Below are positions 35,111 to 46,868 of a DNA stretch of 64,000 nt, one piece after another. A program made the translations under genes and the position numbers. The stretch spans positions 1 to 64,000 of the forward strand of contig RPFO01001055.1 of the NCBI GenBank assembly GCA_009746045.1. Direction: 5' to 3'. Origin of the DNA: Mesostigma viride. Lineage: Eukaryota > Streptophyta > Mesostigmatophyceae > Mesostigmatales > Mesostigmataceae. The notes under the pieces were generated by a model. The model searched no databases and had not been told where the DNA came from. It saw nothing but the letters and a program-made list of their open reading frames with translations. How positions within the stretch are numbered: the first letter of the stretch is position 1; each line of letters opens with the position of its first letter.

Positions 35111-35347
35111 CATGTACGTACATGGCTAAATGATACTCGTGAATCAGCTGGTATAGAGCCTGTAGGAGGTGATTGACTACGTGGCATGCCCATGCGTATC
35201 AACACGCAAGTACCAATTTCTATCATCACGGCTGGTATGGTAAATTCCGCACACTTCGGTCAGAGAAAGAAAACGCATTTATAATTACATACAGGATCTT
35301 GCTTGTATCTACTAGATAGAATAGACCGGTAGTAGTATTGCATGCGC
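35048..35347. other. Flank between the repeat nest and the CATC array
   Basis: 300 bp. The first part belongs to the dispersed repeat listed above. The rest holds no gene I can support. Confidence 0.4.
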
Positions 35348-37345
35348 TCATCCATCCATATCCATCCATCCATCCATCCATCCATCCATCCATCCATCCA
35401 TCCATCCATCCATCCATCCATCCATCCATCCATCCATCCATCCATCCATCCATCCATCCATCCATCCATCCATCCATCCATCCATCCATCCATCCATCCA
35501 TCCATCCATCCATCCATCCATCCATCCATCCATCCATCCATCCATCCATCCATCCATCCATCCATCCATCCATCCATCCATCCATCCATCCATCCATCCA
35601 TCCATCCATCCATCCATCCATCCATCCATCCATCCATCCATCCATCCATCCATCCATCCATCCATCCATCCCGGCATCCATCCATCCATCCATCCATCCA
35701 TCCATCCATCCATCCATCCATCCATCCATCCATCCATCCATCCATCCATCCATCCATCCATCCATCCATCCATCCATCCATCCATCCATCCATCCATCCA
35801 TCCATCCATCCATCCATCCATCCATCCATCCATCCATCCATCCATCCATCCATCCATCCATCCATCCATCCATCCATCCATCCATCCATCCATCCATCCA
35901 TCCATCCATCCATCCATCCATCCATCCATCCATCCATCCATCCATCCATCCATCCATCCATCCATCCATCCATCCATCCATCCATCCATCCATCCATCCA
36001 TCCATCCATCCATCCATCCATCCATCCATCCATCCATCCATCCATCCATCCATCCATCCATCCATCCATCCATCCATCCATCCATCCATCCATCCATCCA
36101 TCCATCCATGCACATCCATCCATCCATCCATCCATCCATCCATCCATCCATCCATCCATCCATCCATCCATCCATCCATCCATCCATCCATCCATCCCGG
36201 CATCCATCCATCCATCCATCCATCCATCCATCATCCATCCCTCCATCCATCCATCCATCCATCCATCCATCCATCCATCCATCCATCCATCCATCCATCC
36301 ATCCATCCATCCATCCATCCATCCATCCATCCATCCATCCATCCATCCATCCATCCATCCATCCATCCATCCATCCATCCATCCATCCATCCATCCATCC
36401 ATCCATCCATCCATCCATCCATCCATCCATCCATCCATCCATCCATCCATCCATCCATCCATCCATCCATCCATCCATCCATCCATCCATCCATCCATCC
36501 ATCCATCCATCCATCCATCCATCCATCCATCCATCCCGGCATCCATCCATCCATCCATCCATCCATCCATCCATCCATCCATCCATCCATCCATCCATCC
36601 ATCCATCCATCCATCCATCCATCCATCCATCCATCCATCCATCCATCCATCCATCCATCCATCCATCCATCCATCCATCCATCCATCCATCCATCCATCC
36701 ATCCATCCATCCATCCATCCATCCATCCATCCATCCATCCCCATCCATCCATCCATCCATCCATCCATCCATCCATCCATCCATCCATCCATCCATCCAT
36801 CCATCCATCCATCCATCCATCCATCCATCCATCCATCCATCCATCCATCCATCCATCCATCCATCCATCCATCCATCCATCCATCCATCCATCCATCCAT
36901 CCATCCATCCATCCATCCATCCATCCATCCATCCATCCATCCATCCATCCATCCATCCATCCATCCATCCATCCATCCATCCATCCATCCATCCATCCAT
37001 CCATCCATCCATCCATCCATCCATCCATCCATCCATCCATCCATCCATCCATCCATCCATCCATCCATCCATCCATCCATCCATCCATCCATCCATCCAT
37101 CCATCCATCCATCCATCCATCCATCCCGGCATCCATCCATCCATCCATCCATCCATCCATCCATCATCCATCCCTCCATCCATCCATCCATCCATCCATC
37201 CATCCATCCATCCATCCATCCATCCATCCATCCATCCATCCATCCATCCATCCATCCATCCATCCATCCATCCATCCATCCATCCATCCATCCATCCATC
37301 CATCCATCCATCCATCCATCCATCCATCCATCCATCCATGCATCC
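35348..37345. repeat. (CATC)n microsatellite, about 2 kb, with sparse interruptions
   Basis: About 500 units of a 4-bp repeat. Interruptions: cccggcatcc near 35670, 36196, 36536 and 37126; 'catcatccatccctcc' near 36230 and 37165; 'catgcacatcc' near 36110; one extra C near 36741. The frames of hundreds of residues in all readings (IHPS and MDGW repeats) are artefacts of the repeat. Confidence 0.98.
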
Positions 37346-37690
37346 CTCCGGGTGACCTTCGCGAATATGGCCAGCAAGGTGAAAGTACTCCAGGCCCGCA
37401 AGCTCCTGGGCGGGAGAAACGCGCCGAGCCTCGACAACCTACTCTCCCCGGCCCAGCTAGTCATCAAGAACGGTTTGCTGGGCAGTGACGGAGCCGTCCA
37501 GGCCAGCCGCACAATGGCACGAAGGTCTACGTTCGCCTCGTCAACGACACCCCCGTGCTCTTCATCAACGGTCAGCGCACGGATGTGCAGGCTAGCTCCT
37601 AACAAGCGACACAAGCCGGGCCGCCCCAAGCACGCCCCAGCTGCGTCATCATCGTCCACGCACGTCCTGGGTATGGAGGGCGCCCGGTAA
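37346..37690 (+). other. GC-rich segment after the CATC array, possible retroelement remnant
   Basis: About 345 bp of codon-like GC-rich DNA. One frame reads [20 protein letters not shown] and another, further on, [21 protein letters not shown] single frameshift would connect similar-looking coding. I do not recognise the family; a retrotransposon ORF1 remnant is possible. Confidence 0.3.
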
Positions 37691-38929
37691 GGGCACACCC
37701 TCGCGGCCTCGCGGTACAATAGGCTTTGGGCATAGCCTTTAACACTCCGTCTGTAATTTCGGGCGTGGCCCGTATTACGGGCGTGGCCCGTAATGGAGGC
37801 ATGGTTACTCTATTGGTGGTTACTAGTTAACTAATTGTCAGAATGCGCTTTTTATTGGATAGGATGAAAGCTGACTTCAAGGCCTAAAAGAATATCTAAT
37901 TTTCACGGCCACCCCATGTCAGATGCTCCGTGCATGGCCACCCCATGGAAAAAGGTGCTTTTTTGGACTTTCTTGGGCTTTCAATCGGACCGCCGAATGC
38001 CAACAACGGTGCAGATGCAGGCAAATGCTAGCAACGTCGGCTGCAGAAGGAGACTGTCTTTTCGTCACGACTGCTTCGGTCGCGATGTCGTATGCCGAGG
38101 TATCCTCGGGTGCTCCTAATCTTGGCACTGGCGATGAACTGTACGCAGTCCTTGATGGTTGGGCTGTGAGCCTCGGCTTTAAATCATGAGGATTTTTGGC
38201 GGCCGTGTTGGGCGATTGATTGATCAAGACACGTCCTTTATCACGCAGGGTCCTGCTTGGTCGAAGGAGCAAGGAGCATGGCAAGGAATTCAGATTTCAC
38301 TCGAGGCGATGGGTAGCGAACCTTACGTAGTGGGAGACTGAACACCTCAGCTCGGCCATGCAGGCAGTGTCGCTGAGGTTATGTACTTCATGCTCAAGAA
38401 AAGGTGGCCCGTGGAGGACCGTACGGTCCGTACCTTAAGTAGCTAGTGCGCGCTTCATGATTCCGGGTGTCGAGGCGTGTGAAGATTACCTGCATCCGGC
38501 TGGGAGAAGGTTTATGGCAACTTTTGGTTCGTAACTCTGCCAGTTTTTATCACATGTGATCACGGCACATGGCCGGTGTGACTAGTCAAGGCAGGTTATT
38601 GCATAATGCTGCGCTCGATCTGCGGCTGCGCCCCGGCCGTTGCGTAAACGTGGGTGCTTTCTCTAAGATGCATGACAGTTCCGGTTGCCCACTTCACAAG
38701 CAAGCCTTGCAAGACGGTCCCCCAAAGCGAGGTAGAGGTTTATAGAGAACTGGGCATGGGTGTCCATTCATGCTTGTATACATATCTTGCCTGATGCTAT
38801 TCTTGTCCTACCTTAACGGCAGCACCTTGTCATAAACTCTGATAATTGAATAGGTATTTGGGCTTGGTTTGCGAAGTTCACAACTGGACGGTCCCGGCGC
38901 GAATATTTTGGCGCCGAAAAATTCGCGGT

Positions 38930-39030
38930 ACCCGTCCGTTCACAACTGTCATTATAATGCATTAAGCGAAGTTCACAACTTAGCGTCACAACGCTTGGAA
39001 GTTCACAACTGTCATTATAATGCATGAACC
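38930..39030. repeat. Direct repeat of about 25 bp within the TTAA element
   Basis: The sequence gttcacaactgtcattataa followed by tgcat occurs at about 38939 and 39001. A third partial gttcacaact lies between, and one more lies upstream near 38876. Confidence 0.85.
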
Positions 39031-39486
39031 TTTTGCGTGCTTGTAATAGAGGCTGTGGATTCCTCGTAGTAACATGCAATACCCATGGCAGGCTATTACT
39101 GCCTGCAGTGCTTTGCGACAGCCCCAGCCGTGCATGTGTGTGTGCGGTCCCTTGGGGAGCATGCCTTGCCATGCTAACCGTATCGCGGGCAAACCTCGCA
39201 AGGCCCGAAAGATATTTGCGGTTAACCGATGTTCCCGGACATTCATGGTATGCACGTGGCCATGAGTTTCTCAGGCTATATTGTTGTTGCTTCGTATACG
39301 TTTGCCTGTCAGACAGGCACACAAGATGATTAGTATGATGATATGGCGATGCCTTTCTTTTCAACATTTTCAGAATGTGGACTTGCACCACGTCGTGGAT
39401 TTACATGTGTTGCCGTCTTATGCATTGACAGTTGTGCTGCACCACGTGCGCCTGGGTTATTATCTATGCATTTAATTGTTTATATA

Positions 39487-39853
39487 GCATGGTGCATGCT
39501 ATGAGCTGGACCCTCATTGCAAGTGCCCTATATTTGATAGCTTTAGTAATCATATTTCTTGTGAAATAGCATCATCCTAGTGTGTCCATTTCAACACCAT
39601 ATCATTTCAAAATAGAGAGGATGTGCCATGGCACCATAGACGGCCATGCCACATGCACGGCGCATTTGACCCATAGCATGGTGCGCCCTATGGGTTGAAC
39701 CCTCGTTGTGCCCTACATTTGATAGCTTTAGTAAATTATTTCTTGTACAAAAGCATGTCCTATGTGCCCATTTCATCACCATATCATCCTCTAATGAGAG
39801 GATGTGCCATGGTACCACAGATGGCCATGCCACATGAATGGCACACCCAAAGG
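39487..39853. repeat. About 188-bp diverged tandem duplication within the TTAA element
   Basis: Two units begin 'atagcatggtgc' (39487 and 39675) and share ccctacatttgatagctttagta, tttcttgt, cccatttcatcaccatatcat, gagaggatgtgccatgg and ggccatgccacatg. They carry many substitutions and small indels, so this is an old duplication. Confidence 0.85.
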
Positions 39854-40644
39854 CTAGAATGGAGCATTCTAGTTGTTATTACGGGTGTCACCCGTAATGG
39901 TTTGAGTCCCTAGATATTTGAAGGCTTGTGCATGATTGATGCTGAATTTCTCACCAAGCGTCCATTATGTGGTAGTGTACTTTTGGGTTTAGGAGGTTTT
40001 TGGTGCCCTCAACTTAATCATCATACCCAAATTTAGAACCATCTCATCACCCCTTTTTTGTTAACATTTGTAGCCAAACCCCCTCGATCATATGGCAACG
40101 TGCAATTCACCAATATTTGTTATCCAAAGAAAATATTAAAAATATATTCAAATAGCCCAACATTGGATCTCGGATCCCATCGAACCGTTTTTCCAGATTC
40201 GGCGCGACGCTCCGGCACCCGCATCTGGCGCGATTATGCATTCTACGAAAAATTACGGGCCACGCCCGTTATAAGTTCACAGACGGAGTGTTAATAAACA
40301 AGCCCCTTTCCACCCTCATGTCGCACCGGCCGTGCGAGCATGATGCATGAGGATGCAAGGTCGCCAGGCACGCCACGGTCAACCTTCCCGCCAATATACC
40401 AGCCTCAAACGCCTCCTGGCCCGCCTTGAGCGGGATGAGGCCCAGTCGACACGCCGGCGACCCCAGCCAGCCTGGACGGAGACGACGCATATCCGCCCTG
40501 AAAGAAAGACTCCATGCGTTGACAAGCATTAACCCCAATCGCCACCTTCCCCCTCCCCCACCCCCCCCATGCACCCCCACCCCCACCTCCAGCACTACCC
40601 TTCTCCACCCCCACCCCCACCCCCACCCCCCCGCTAATAGGGCA

Positions 40645-41480
40645 ACGGCCCATTCTTGGTATTGCAAGCTTTAATGTGCGCACCCTCCCTGCAGATCCTT
40701 CTACGAGTGGCGGCACCCCAGCACGCCAACGCGTCGACGAGCTGATCGCCCTGTGCGCCGACAACAAGATCGCTGTCCTCGGGGTCCAGGAGCACCGACG
40801 CACCGTTGACCCTCAGCACGGGTCAACGGTCTGCTGGTCGACGACCTCCTGCGGGCTGGCGGTTCCACTATGGTGGCGGCGACGCGCCGGGCCAAGGTTT
40901 TGTGGGCCTCTTGTGCTCGCCGGCAGCATCAGAGCAGCTCCAGTCCATCGTGCTGCGGTCCCCGCGTGTGCTTGTGGCCACTTTTTCGGCCACTGAGGGC
41001 CATTCACACCACACGCTAACCGTTATCGTGGGATATGCACCACATGCGGGTCGAGCTCAGGCGGAACGTGAGGCCTTCTTCAACGCCCTCAAGGAGGAGG
41101 CCAACATCCCAGCTCGGCACTTCCTGGTTATATGCTGCTCGACGCCAACGCCACGCTGCCAGTTGGCACTGGGGGCACTCAGTACTCCCCAACCAACACG
41201 ACAGCCATGCAACGGTAACACGCCTTTATTTGCGAATCTGCTGGCAGAATCTGCGCTGGTTGCATGCAATGCTTCTTTCGCACGCCCCGCTGAGCAGCTT
41301 GCCACCTTTTTTGGGCCGTCGGATCGGGTGCATGGTGTGCCTTGACTATATCTGCGTTCGTCGGGCTCAGCGCCCCTCAGTTGTCGCGTCCTGCAAGATT
41401 CTGTCAGCACGGTGGAATCTGATCACCGTCTCGTGCTCGCTCGCATCAGATTGCGGTTTCCTGGGGTGAAACCGTCGCGA
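40645..41480 (+). pseudogene. LINE apurinic endonuclease domain, frameshifted
   Basis: Starts GIASFNVRTLPADP, continues ...VLGVQEHRR (the conserved catalytic Glu of the APE fold) and ends near ESDHRLVLARIRLRF, the SDH motif. In between, the reading shifts between frames at least twice (near 40820 and 41130-41345) and contains stops. Confidence 0.8.
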
Positions 41481-42191
41481 CAGCTGGCGCCTCAGCCAGA
41501 TCTGAAGGTGCTCCGGACGGATTGTGCTGAAGGATGCCGACAAGATGTCAGCAGCAGAGCAGGCCGCTATGTCGCACAGGGATGATTTCCTGGCCGTCTT
41601 CGACGCCGGGGCAGCCGACAGCAGTTACACGCCATTCCGCCGCCGGGTGATATTTCAGTGATCCTCCGGTGTCGCTGCCAAGTATCGCCTGGCTGCCCGC
41701 ACCCTCCCCACCTTGCCTCCGCGCCGGCAGCTTGCTGTCCACCGTCACGCACCGACAGTGGTCGCCGCCAGGCAGATGCTCCGCCGCAACAGAGATCCGA
41801 TCGCCAAACCTGGGCTGCAAGCAGCTCTGAGGGCCGCCTACGAGCAGGCTGAGAAGGCAGATGCTCAGCAGATGGTCAAGGACCTGCGCAGCTGCCAGCA
41901 GAAGCACGACGGCAAGGGGGCCTGGTTCTGGTACAAGCGCCTCGGGCACCCGGACGGCCTCGGCCGGCCCCACCGCCACGACGTCCCCGGCGCCCCAGCC
42001 AAGCGGCTTCGTACCTGGGCCACGGCCACGGCCGAGGTCGTGGGGACAGCTGCGCCGCCCCCCCCCTGCTCCCAGCCGCCGCCGCCCGCCCGGCCGCCCT
42101 GGCCGGCCCCGCTGGGCCCCCGGCCCCGCCTAGGTCAGCGGCGGACTACCTAGTCCCCCCGCTGGTCGGCCCACTTGGCGACCCGTCTGAC

Positions 42192-43500
42192 ATGCCTCCT
42201 TTCACCTCTCGCGAGGTCACGGAGGCGGTCCAGCGCCTGCGTTATGACGCAGCCACCGGCTCTGACGAGATTCCTGCCGCAGTTGTAAAACTTGCAGCCG
42301 AATTCGAGGACACAGGTGTTATGCTGCTCTTCCGGGACATCTGCAACCGCCTTCTGCTGTCGTCGCAACCACCTCCAGCGGCCTGGCAACACAGTTTTCG
42401 CACGATGCTGTACAAGAACAAGGGGTCGCCTGCCGACCCCGGCAACTACAGAGGGGTGTGCATTCAAAGTGCCCCCCTCAAGCTTCTTATGCGGCTCATC
42501 CTGAACCGCCTGCGCACGGCCCTGGACGGTCACCTCAGCGAGACTCAGCACGGCTTCCGTTCAGGTCGCAACACAGTACAGGCGCTCTTCGCTACTCGCC
42601 GACTGGTGGAGGAACTGCAACGCCTTCAGCCTGGTGAGTCCCCTTTGCACCTTGTGCTGGTGGACTTCATCAAAGCCTTCGATTCGGTTTTCTGGCCTGC
42701 GCTTTGGGACATCCTCGAGTTGTTCCGGATCCCCCGCCCCCTGATTGCTGTCATCCGCAACCTGTATGAAGGGTCCACCACTTCGGTGCGCACTTCTTAC
42801 GGGACCACGCCCCCATGCCCTTTACAGAAGGGTGTGTGGCAGGGCTGCGTGCTGTCGCCCTACCTGTTCATTATTGTGGTCGAATACGTAATGATTCAGG
42901 CGCGCAAGCGATTTGCCCGCATCGTGGGTAGGGAACCAGGGTGCAGGTTGCTAACAAATTCTGGCATGGCGGTGCGGACACGGAGATTCGGCTGGCAGAC
43001 ATCATCTACGCAGACGACACCACCCTCTTCGAGGACACTGGGCACGTGCAGACATGGCTTGACTGCCTGGCTATCGAGGCCCGTGCAGTGGGGCTTGAGG
43101 TCAGCAAGAAGACAGAGGCCCTGGCGGTTGGGCTCACCACTCACCGCCACCCCTCTATCTCCTCGACGGCTCTCGAGTCCTGTATCGGGACCGCGTCAAG
43201 CTGCTGGGCAGCCTGCTCCCCAGCTGCGAGGTTGATGTGGACCATCGCATCTCCCTCGCCTGGCACGCTTTACGCCAGTACCGGGCCCTGTGGCGCAAGC
43301 CCCTGGGCAAGATCGAGAAACAGGACCTGTTCAAGGTCCTCGTCCTTCCTGTTCTCACGTATGGGCCGAGACGTGGACCCTCACCGCCGACCTGGCCCGC
43401 AAGCTGGACGGCGCGGTCACCAACATGCTGCGTTCCATTTTCAGAGTAGGATATGCTGCTCATGTCCGCAATGAGGACCTGTACCAGGGCATGCCATATA
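42192..43500 (+). pseudogene. LINE reverse transcriptase domain, frameshifted near 42960
   Basis: The open frame from 42192 gives RT fingers and palm: GSDEIPAAVVKL, LYKNKGSPADPGNYRGVCI, QHGFRSGRNT, motif A VDFIKAFDSVFWPAL, motif B KGVWQGCVLSPYL. At about 42960 the frame shifts to read motif C IIYADDTTLFED and GLEVSKKTEAL. Another shift near 43125 leads to VLYRDRVKLLGSLLPSCEVD and KVLVLPVLTYG. The family order is complete, so this copy was functional before decay. Confidence 0.88.
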
Positions 43501-44049
43501 TCACCAGCACCATTAAGCAGCGCGCCTGCAGCTAGTAGGGCACCTAGCTCGCACCAACCAGGTAGACACCTCACGTGGCCCCCCCGCAGGACTGCGACCA
43601 GCTCAGCCTGGCCGGCACCTCCTGACGTGGGCCGGGCCCTGATGTTAGAGGCCGCAAGGCCCGCACCTTCAAAGAACAGCTAGTAGAGGACATGGGGGGC
43701 CTAGGCCTCTTCGTGATTTGGAAGAAGATGATGGACAAGGCCAAGTGGGCCCAGGTCATAGAGGACAACGAGCCCCCCCCTGTGGGGAAGCGCCCGCGTG
43801 TGCAAACCCACGGGAGGCACGCCAGACAGCTCCCCTAGGGCCACGTGATGCTGTATAGATAGATGTTGTAGTTAGTTGCTGTTAGATAGATGTCGTAGGT
43901 AGCTGATGTAGATAGCTTAGACCGGTAGGACTGTTTGCACCCACCCATCCATCCATCGGGGTTAATGCTCCGTGACTCCCCAACGGGAGCACGAGTTAAA
44001 TTAATTAATTAATTAATACGGGATGCATGGCATCGAATAATATGTATCC

Positions 44050-45978
44050 TTAGGAGATCATTTCCTTGTGTGCAAGTGCCCAGAAAAACGAAAGCAAAAG
44101 GACCTGAGCAGCGCCTCGTGCCAAGTGGCCCTGCCATGTCAAGGTTGGCACGTCCACGCCTTCCGGGAGAGGGCCTGGGGCATTGTGGGTAAACATGTAA
44201 ATGTTTGCAGGTGTGACTGCCCAGGTGAGCAGGAAGAGTCCCCACGCGGAGAGGCTTGGGACCCAGTCAGGCACCAGCCCAGATGCAAAGGGCAGCCCTC
44301 CCAGGACGACCCCAACACCTCCCAGGACCTCTGCCACACCCGTCCACTGGACATGAAAACTGGGGGACCCTGGAAGGTAGAAGATGCCCCACGCCCCTCG
44401 GTGGGGGTACATGTCCAGGAAGCCTTTCTCCATCCCAAAATGAGCGACACCGGCCTGCGGCAATGGGCAAGGAGTGATCGCAGTGCAGGCAGGCATTGGA
44501 GTTCCCAAGGTTGAATAGCTCATTACGGTGCCCGGCCATGCTTGCACAAATGGAAGAAAACAAAACAAAAAAGAGGGAGAGGGTGTTTCAAGCACCACAA
44601 CGCTCGGAAGGATAAAAGCTGCAAGGGACCCGAGGGAGATGGTGTGCGCGACCTACAGCTTCGCAAGGCCATCCCTATTGGTTGACTTCCAATCATATTG
44701 GCGGAGGGAATGTGGCGGGGCAGTTGCGAAAGCCATTGAGCAATTTGCAGCAAGGCCATTTGCAGGGGGGGGCGATGCCCGCAAAGTTGGATTAGGCAGG
44801 AACACGAACAAAGCTGGAGTTGGACCCCGCGTCCAGGCGTTGTACTTGAAACACAGCATTAGCTACACAATGGCATGATCTCATTCCAAAGCCACCTATG
44901 GCTTTGCAAGATGTTCACCCATCAGAATGTGTGGTGCCACGTGATAATGTATGCCATTGGTGCCTAAGGTACAACACAAAGGCAGACTCAAAGCCTGACT
45001 TGCAAGCCAGATTTTGACCGCCGTGCACCGCATTCATGTGCAACATTAGGCAGCTCGGACTTAAGCTACAGTCTGTTTAGTGCTTACAAACCAGAGCAGC
45101 TCCACAAACCGAATGGATACCCCTTGACCGGGAGTCGGGTCGATGCGACTCCCCTCATGGAGATGTCAGCGGCTTTAACAACCGGCACGCATGGGGAATC
45201 CTTGGCATTATTCTTGTAAGAAAGGACAGAAGGCCTGTTGTTCTAGCCTAGTCATATATGGCGTCAAGATCTGGGCAATCTGCGGAATGTTGTGCTGTCA
45301 TTCTGCTTAATGCTCGGGGACGGCGTAGCATGTGAAGGCTAAATGAGTGATATCTTTGCTCGCGATGCACGGCGGGGGGCAACATTACGTGATGATTGCC
45401 CGTATTTAGCGAGCACGTAATTATATTGTTGAACCTACAGCGATGAAGGGAACCCCGATGATCGGCCACGTGGCCTCCGAGAAGTGATAAAACCACGGCA
45501 AATTCTGGGCGAACCAGGGGCCGACCTGCGTGCAACAGAAAGCCGTGCCAACCCCAAGGCCGGAGAAAATAGCTGCCACGGCGGCTGCCTGCGCCGGCTC
45601 AGGCCATTGGCTGACAACCGCGCCCTTGTAGCCTGGCTTCGCCCATGGATTCTCCTCCTCGGCTTCTCCATCAGCGGCAGCCCTGGTCACAAACCTGAAC
45701 TGACTCCGCGACGGTTTAAGCTCCCCATGAGCGCGACGGGGCATCGGCCGAGCAAGCCCAGACGAGGAATTGCTACCCAGAGAGTTTCGGGTGCATGCCC
45801 TCTGGGGAGCATGGCAATGAGAGGCACTGAAGGGGGCAATGCATGGCGTTGTGGACATGCTGCAAAGCATTTTCGTCAAATTTTGCATTGGCATTAAATT
45901 CGAGTGCAAAAAATGGCCTCTCTCGTTCCACTTGAGGTAGCTTGCACCGTGCAGACCTGTCCTTGCAATTGCATCCAT
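44050..45978 (-). CDS. Plastid-targeted DoxX-like membrane protein, 2 exons
   Basis: Exons 45978-45439 and 44454-44050 (stop TAA), phase 0 at a GTAGGT donor and CCGCAG acceptor. The likely start is the Met at 45894 (about 286 aa); the first in-frame Met at 45978 gives 314. The N-terminus (MLCSMSTTPCIAPFS..., rich in S, R and P, acid-poor) looks like a chloroplast transit peptide ending near RFVTRAAADGEAEEE. The mature part starts NPWAKPGYKGAVVSQWPEP and has about four hydrophobic segments: AVAAIFSGLGVGTAF, WPIIGVPFIAAGVAHFG (spanning the splice), WTGVAEVLGGVGVVLGG, LFLLTWAVTPANIYMFTH, then a last one near GAAQVLLLSFFWALAH. The VAEVLGG and TPANIYM pattern recalls DoxX-like membrane proteins. 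The biochemical role is not known. Confidence 0.75.
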
Positions 45979-46252
45979 CCTATCCTGCTAGGTATACGTA
46001 TCACTCGCAAGTTGATTAATAAATGCTTGACCGCGCGAATACAGATCCGTTCGGCGTTAAGGAATCAGGAACCGTTATTAGGGCTATTAATTAATTTTTG
46101 TTTCATTGCGCTGGATCTGGCCGTATGCCCGTATCCCCTTGACACTAGCGGGCTTTCAGCTTACTGTAGAACCAGTGTTGAGTTGACTGTAAAGAATCTC
46201 CTCGGCCACGAACAAATCTCTGCTGCCCATGTGTGCGGCGTGGGTAACAAGT

Positions 46253-46344
<92 letters not shown>

Positions 46345-46868
46345 CTCCCATGTGCGGCGCGGGATCCAACTAACTTTAAGCATGGACACGTGCAGGAGGC
46401 GTGACGATGACGATGCTGGAGCTGAGTTGTAATTACGGCTTATTAGAGGTCCTAAGTTTTCTGCATGTTCACATCAGCTGCTATCTACAGTGCTGTAAGC
46501 GGAACCGCAGACAATTACGGCTTACAGCACGTGCCCTCTCAAAACGTAGAATCTCTGCTGCCATGTGTAGGAATCAACAACAACAACTCCGACTTTATGG
46601 AGGTGAGTTTTTAAGCCACAGGCTGAAACGCCCAAGTTATACGTTGAGTTGAGTTGAGTTGAGTTTATTCCCGCGCCGGTGGCTCGACAGGGTTATCGAT
46701 AGTGGAAGTTATACGTGGGAACGCCCCAGTTTTCCAGGAACAACATCGTTATGGGGGAAGAGAAGCCGCCGGACTGTTGATGAGTAGCGAAAGCTACCCA
46801 GATTCCCTCCTCGAGTCCGCAGTAGAAGCTATATACCTAATTGCAGCAGAAGCTATATACCAGTCGCC
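45979..46868. other. Intergenic region upstream of the helicase gene
   Basis: Divergent intergenic region of about 890 bp. It contains the CAA microsatellite at 46255-46343 and flanking repeats of aatctctgctgcc(c)atgtgt (near 46195 and 46549), plus a short (ttgag)n run near 46644. No gene is recognised. Confidence 0.5.
46255..46343. repeat. (CAA)n microsatellite, about 30 units
   Basis: Perfect trinucleotide repeat. Poly-N and poly-V or poly-L readings in the various frames are artefacts. Confidence 0.98.

Larger units (their letters stand above)
37739..40294. mobile_element. TTAA-flanked inverted-repeat DNA transposon, 2.55 kb, apparently non-autonomous
   Basis: TTAA at 37739-37742 and 40291-40294 flanks CACTCCGTCTG...CAGACGGAGTG. 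An inner inverted repeat follows: cgggcgtggcccgtaat on the left (also duplicated at 37776-37795) and attacgggccacgcccg at 40251-40267. TTAA targets are typical of piggyBac-like elements, but these termini are not the usual CCCT type. No transposase is recognisable. An open frame near 38020-38187 (including EGDCLFVTTASVAMSYAEV) and a 192-aa minus frame at 38813-39391 have no known domain. Confidence 0.75.
40300..44017 (+). mobile_element. Long APE-type non-LTR retrotransposon (LINE), decayed
   Basis: Runs from just after the TTAA element to an AT tail (TTAAT repeats, 43995-44017). It contains an endonuclease region, a reverse transcriptase with YADD, a post-RT region (MPYITSTIKQ) and the 3' UTR shared with the other copies, including cccatccatccatc. 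The 5' boundary is approximate and a C-rich stretch sits at 40545-40632. Several frameshifts mean it is not intact. Confidence 0.9.

Noticed and set aside
35226-37719. Open frames of 300-820 codons on both strands across the CATC array
   Set aside because: They read IHPS or MDGW repeats in several frames at once because the 4-bp unit has no stop in those frames. This is an artefact of the microsatellite.
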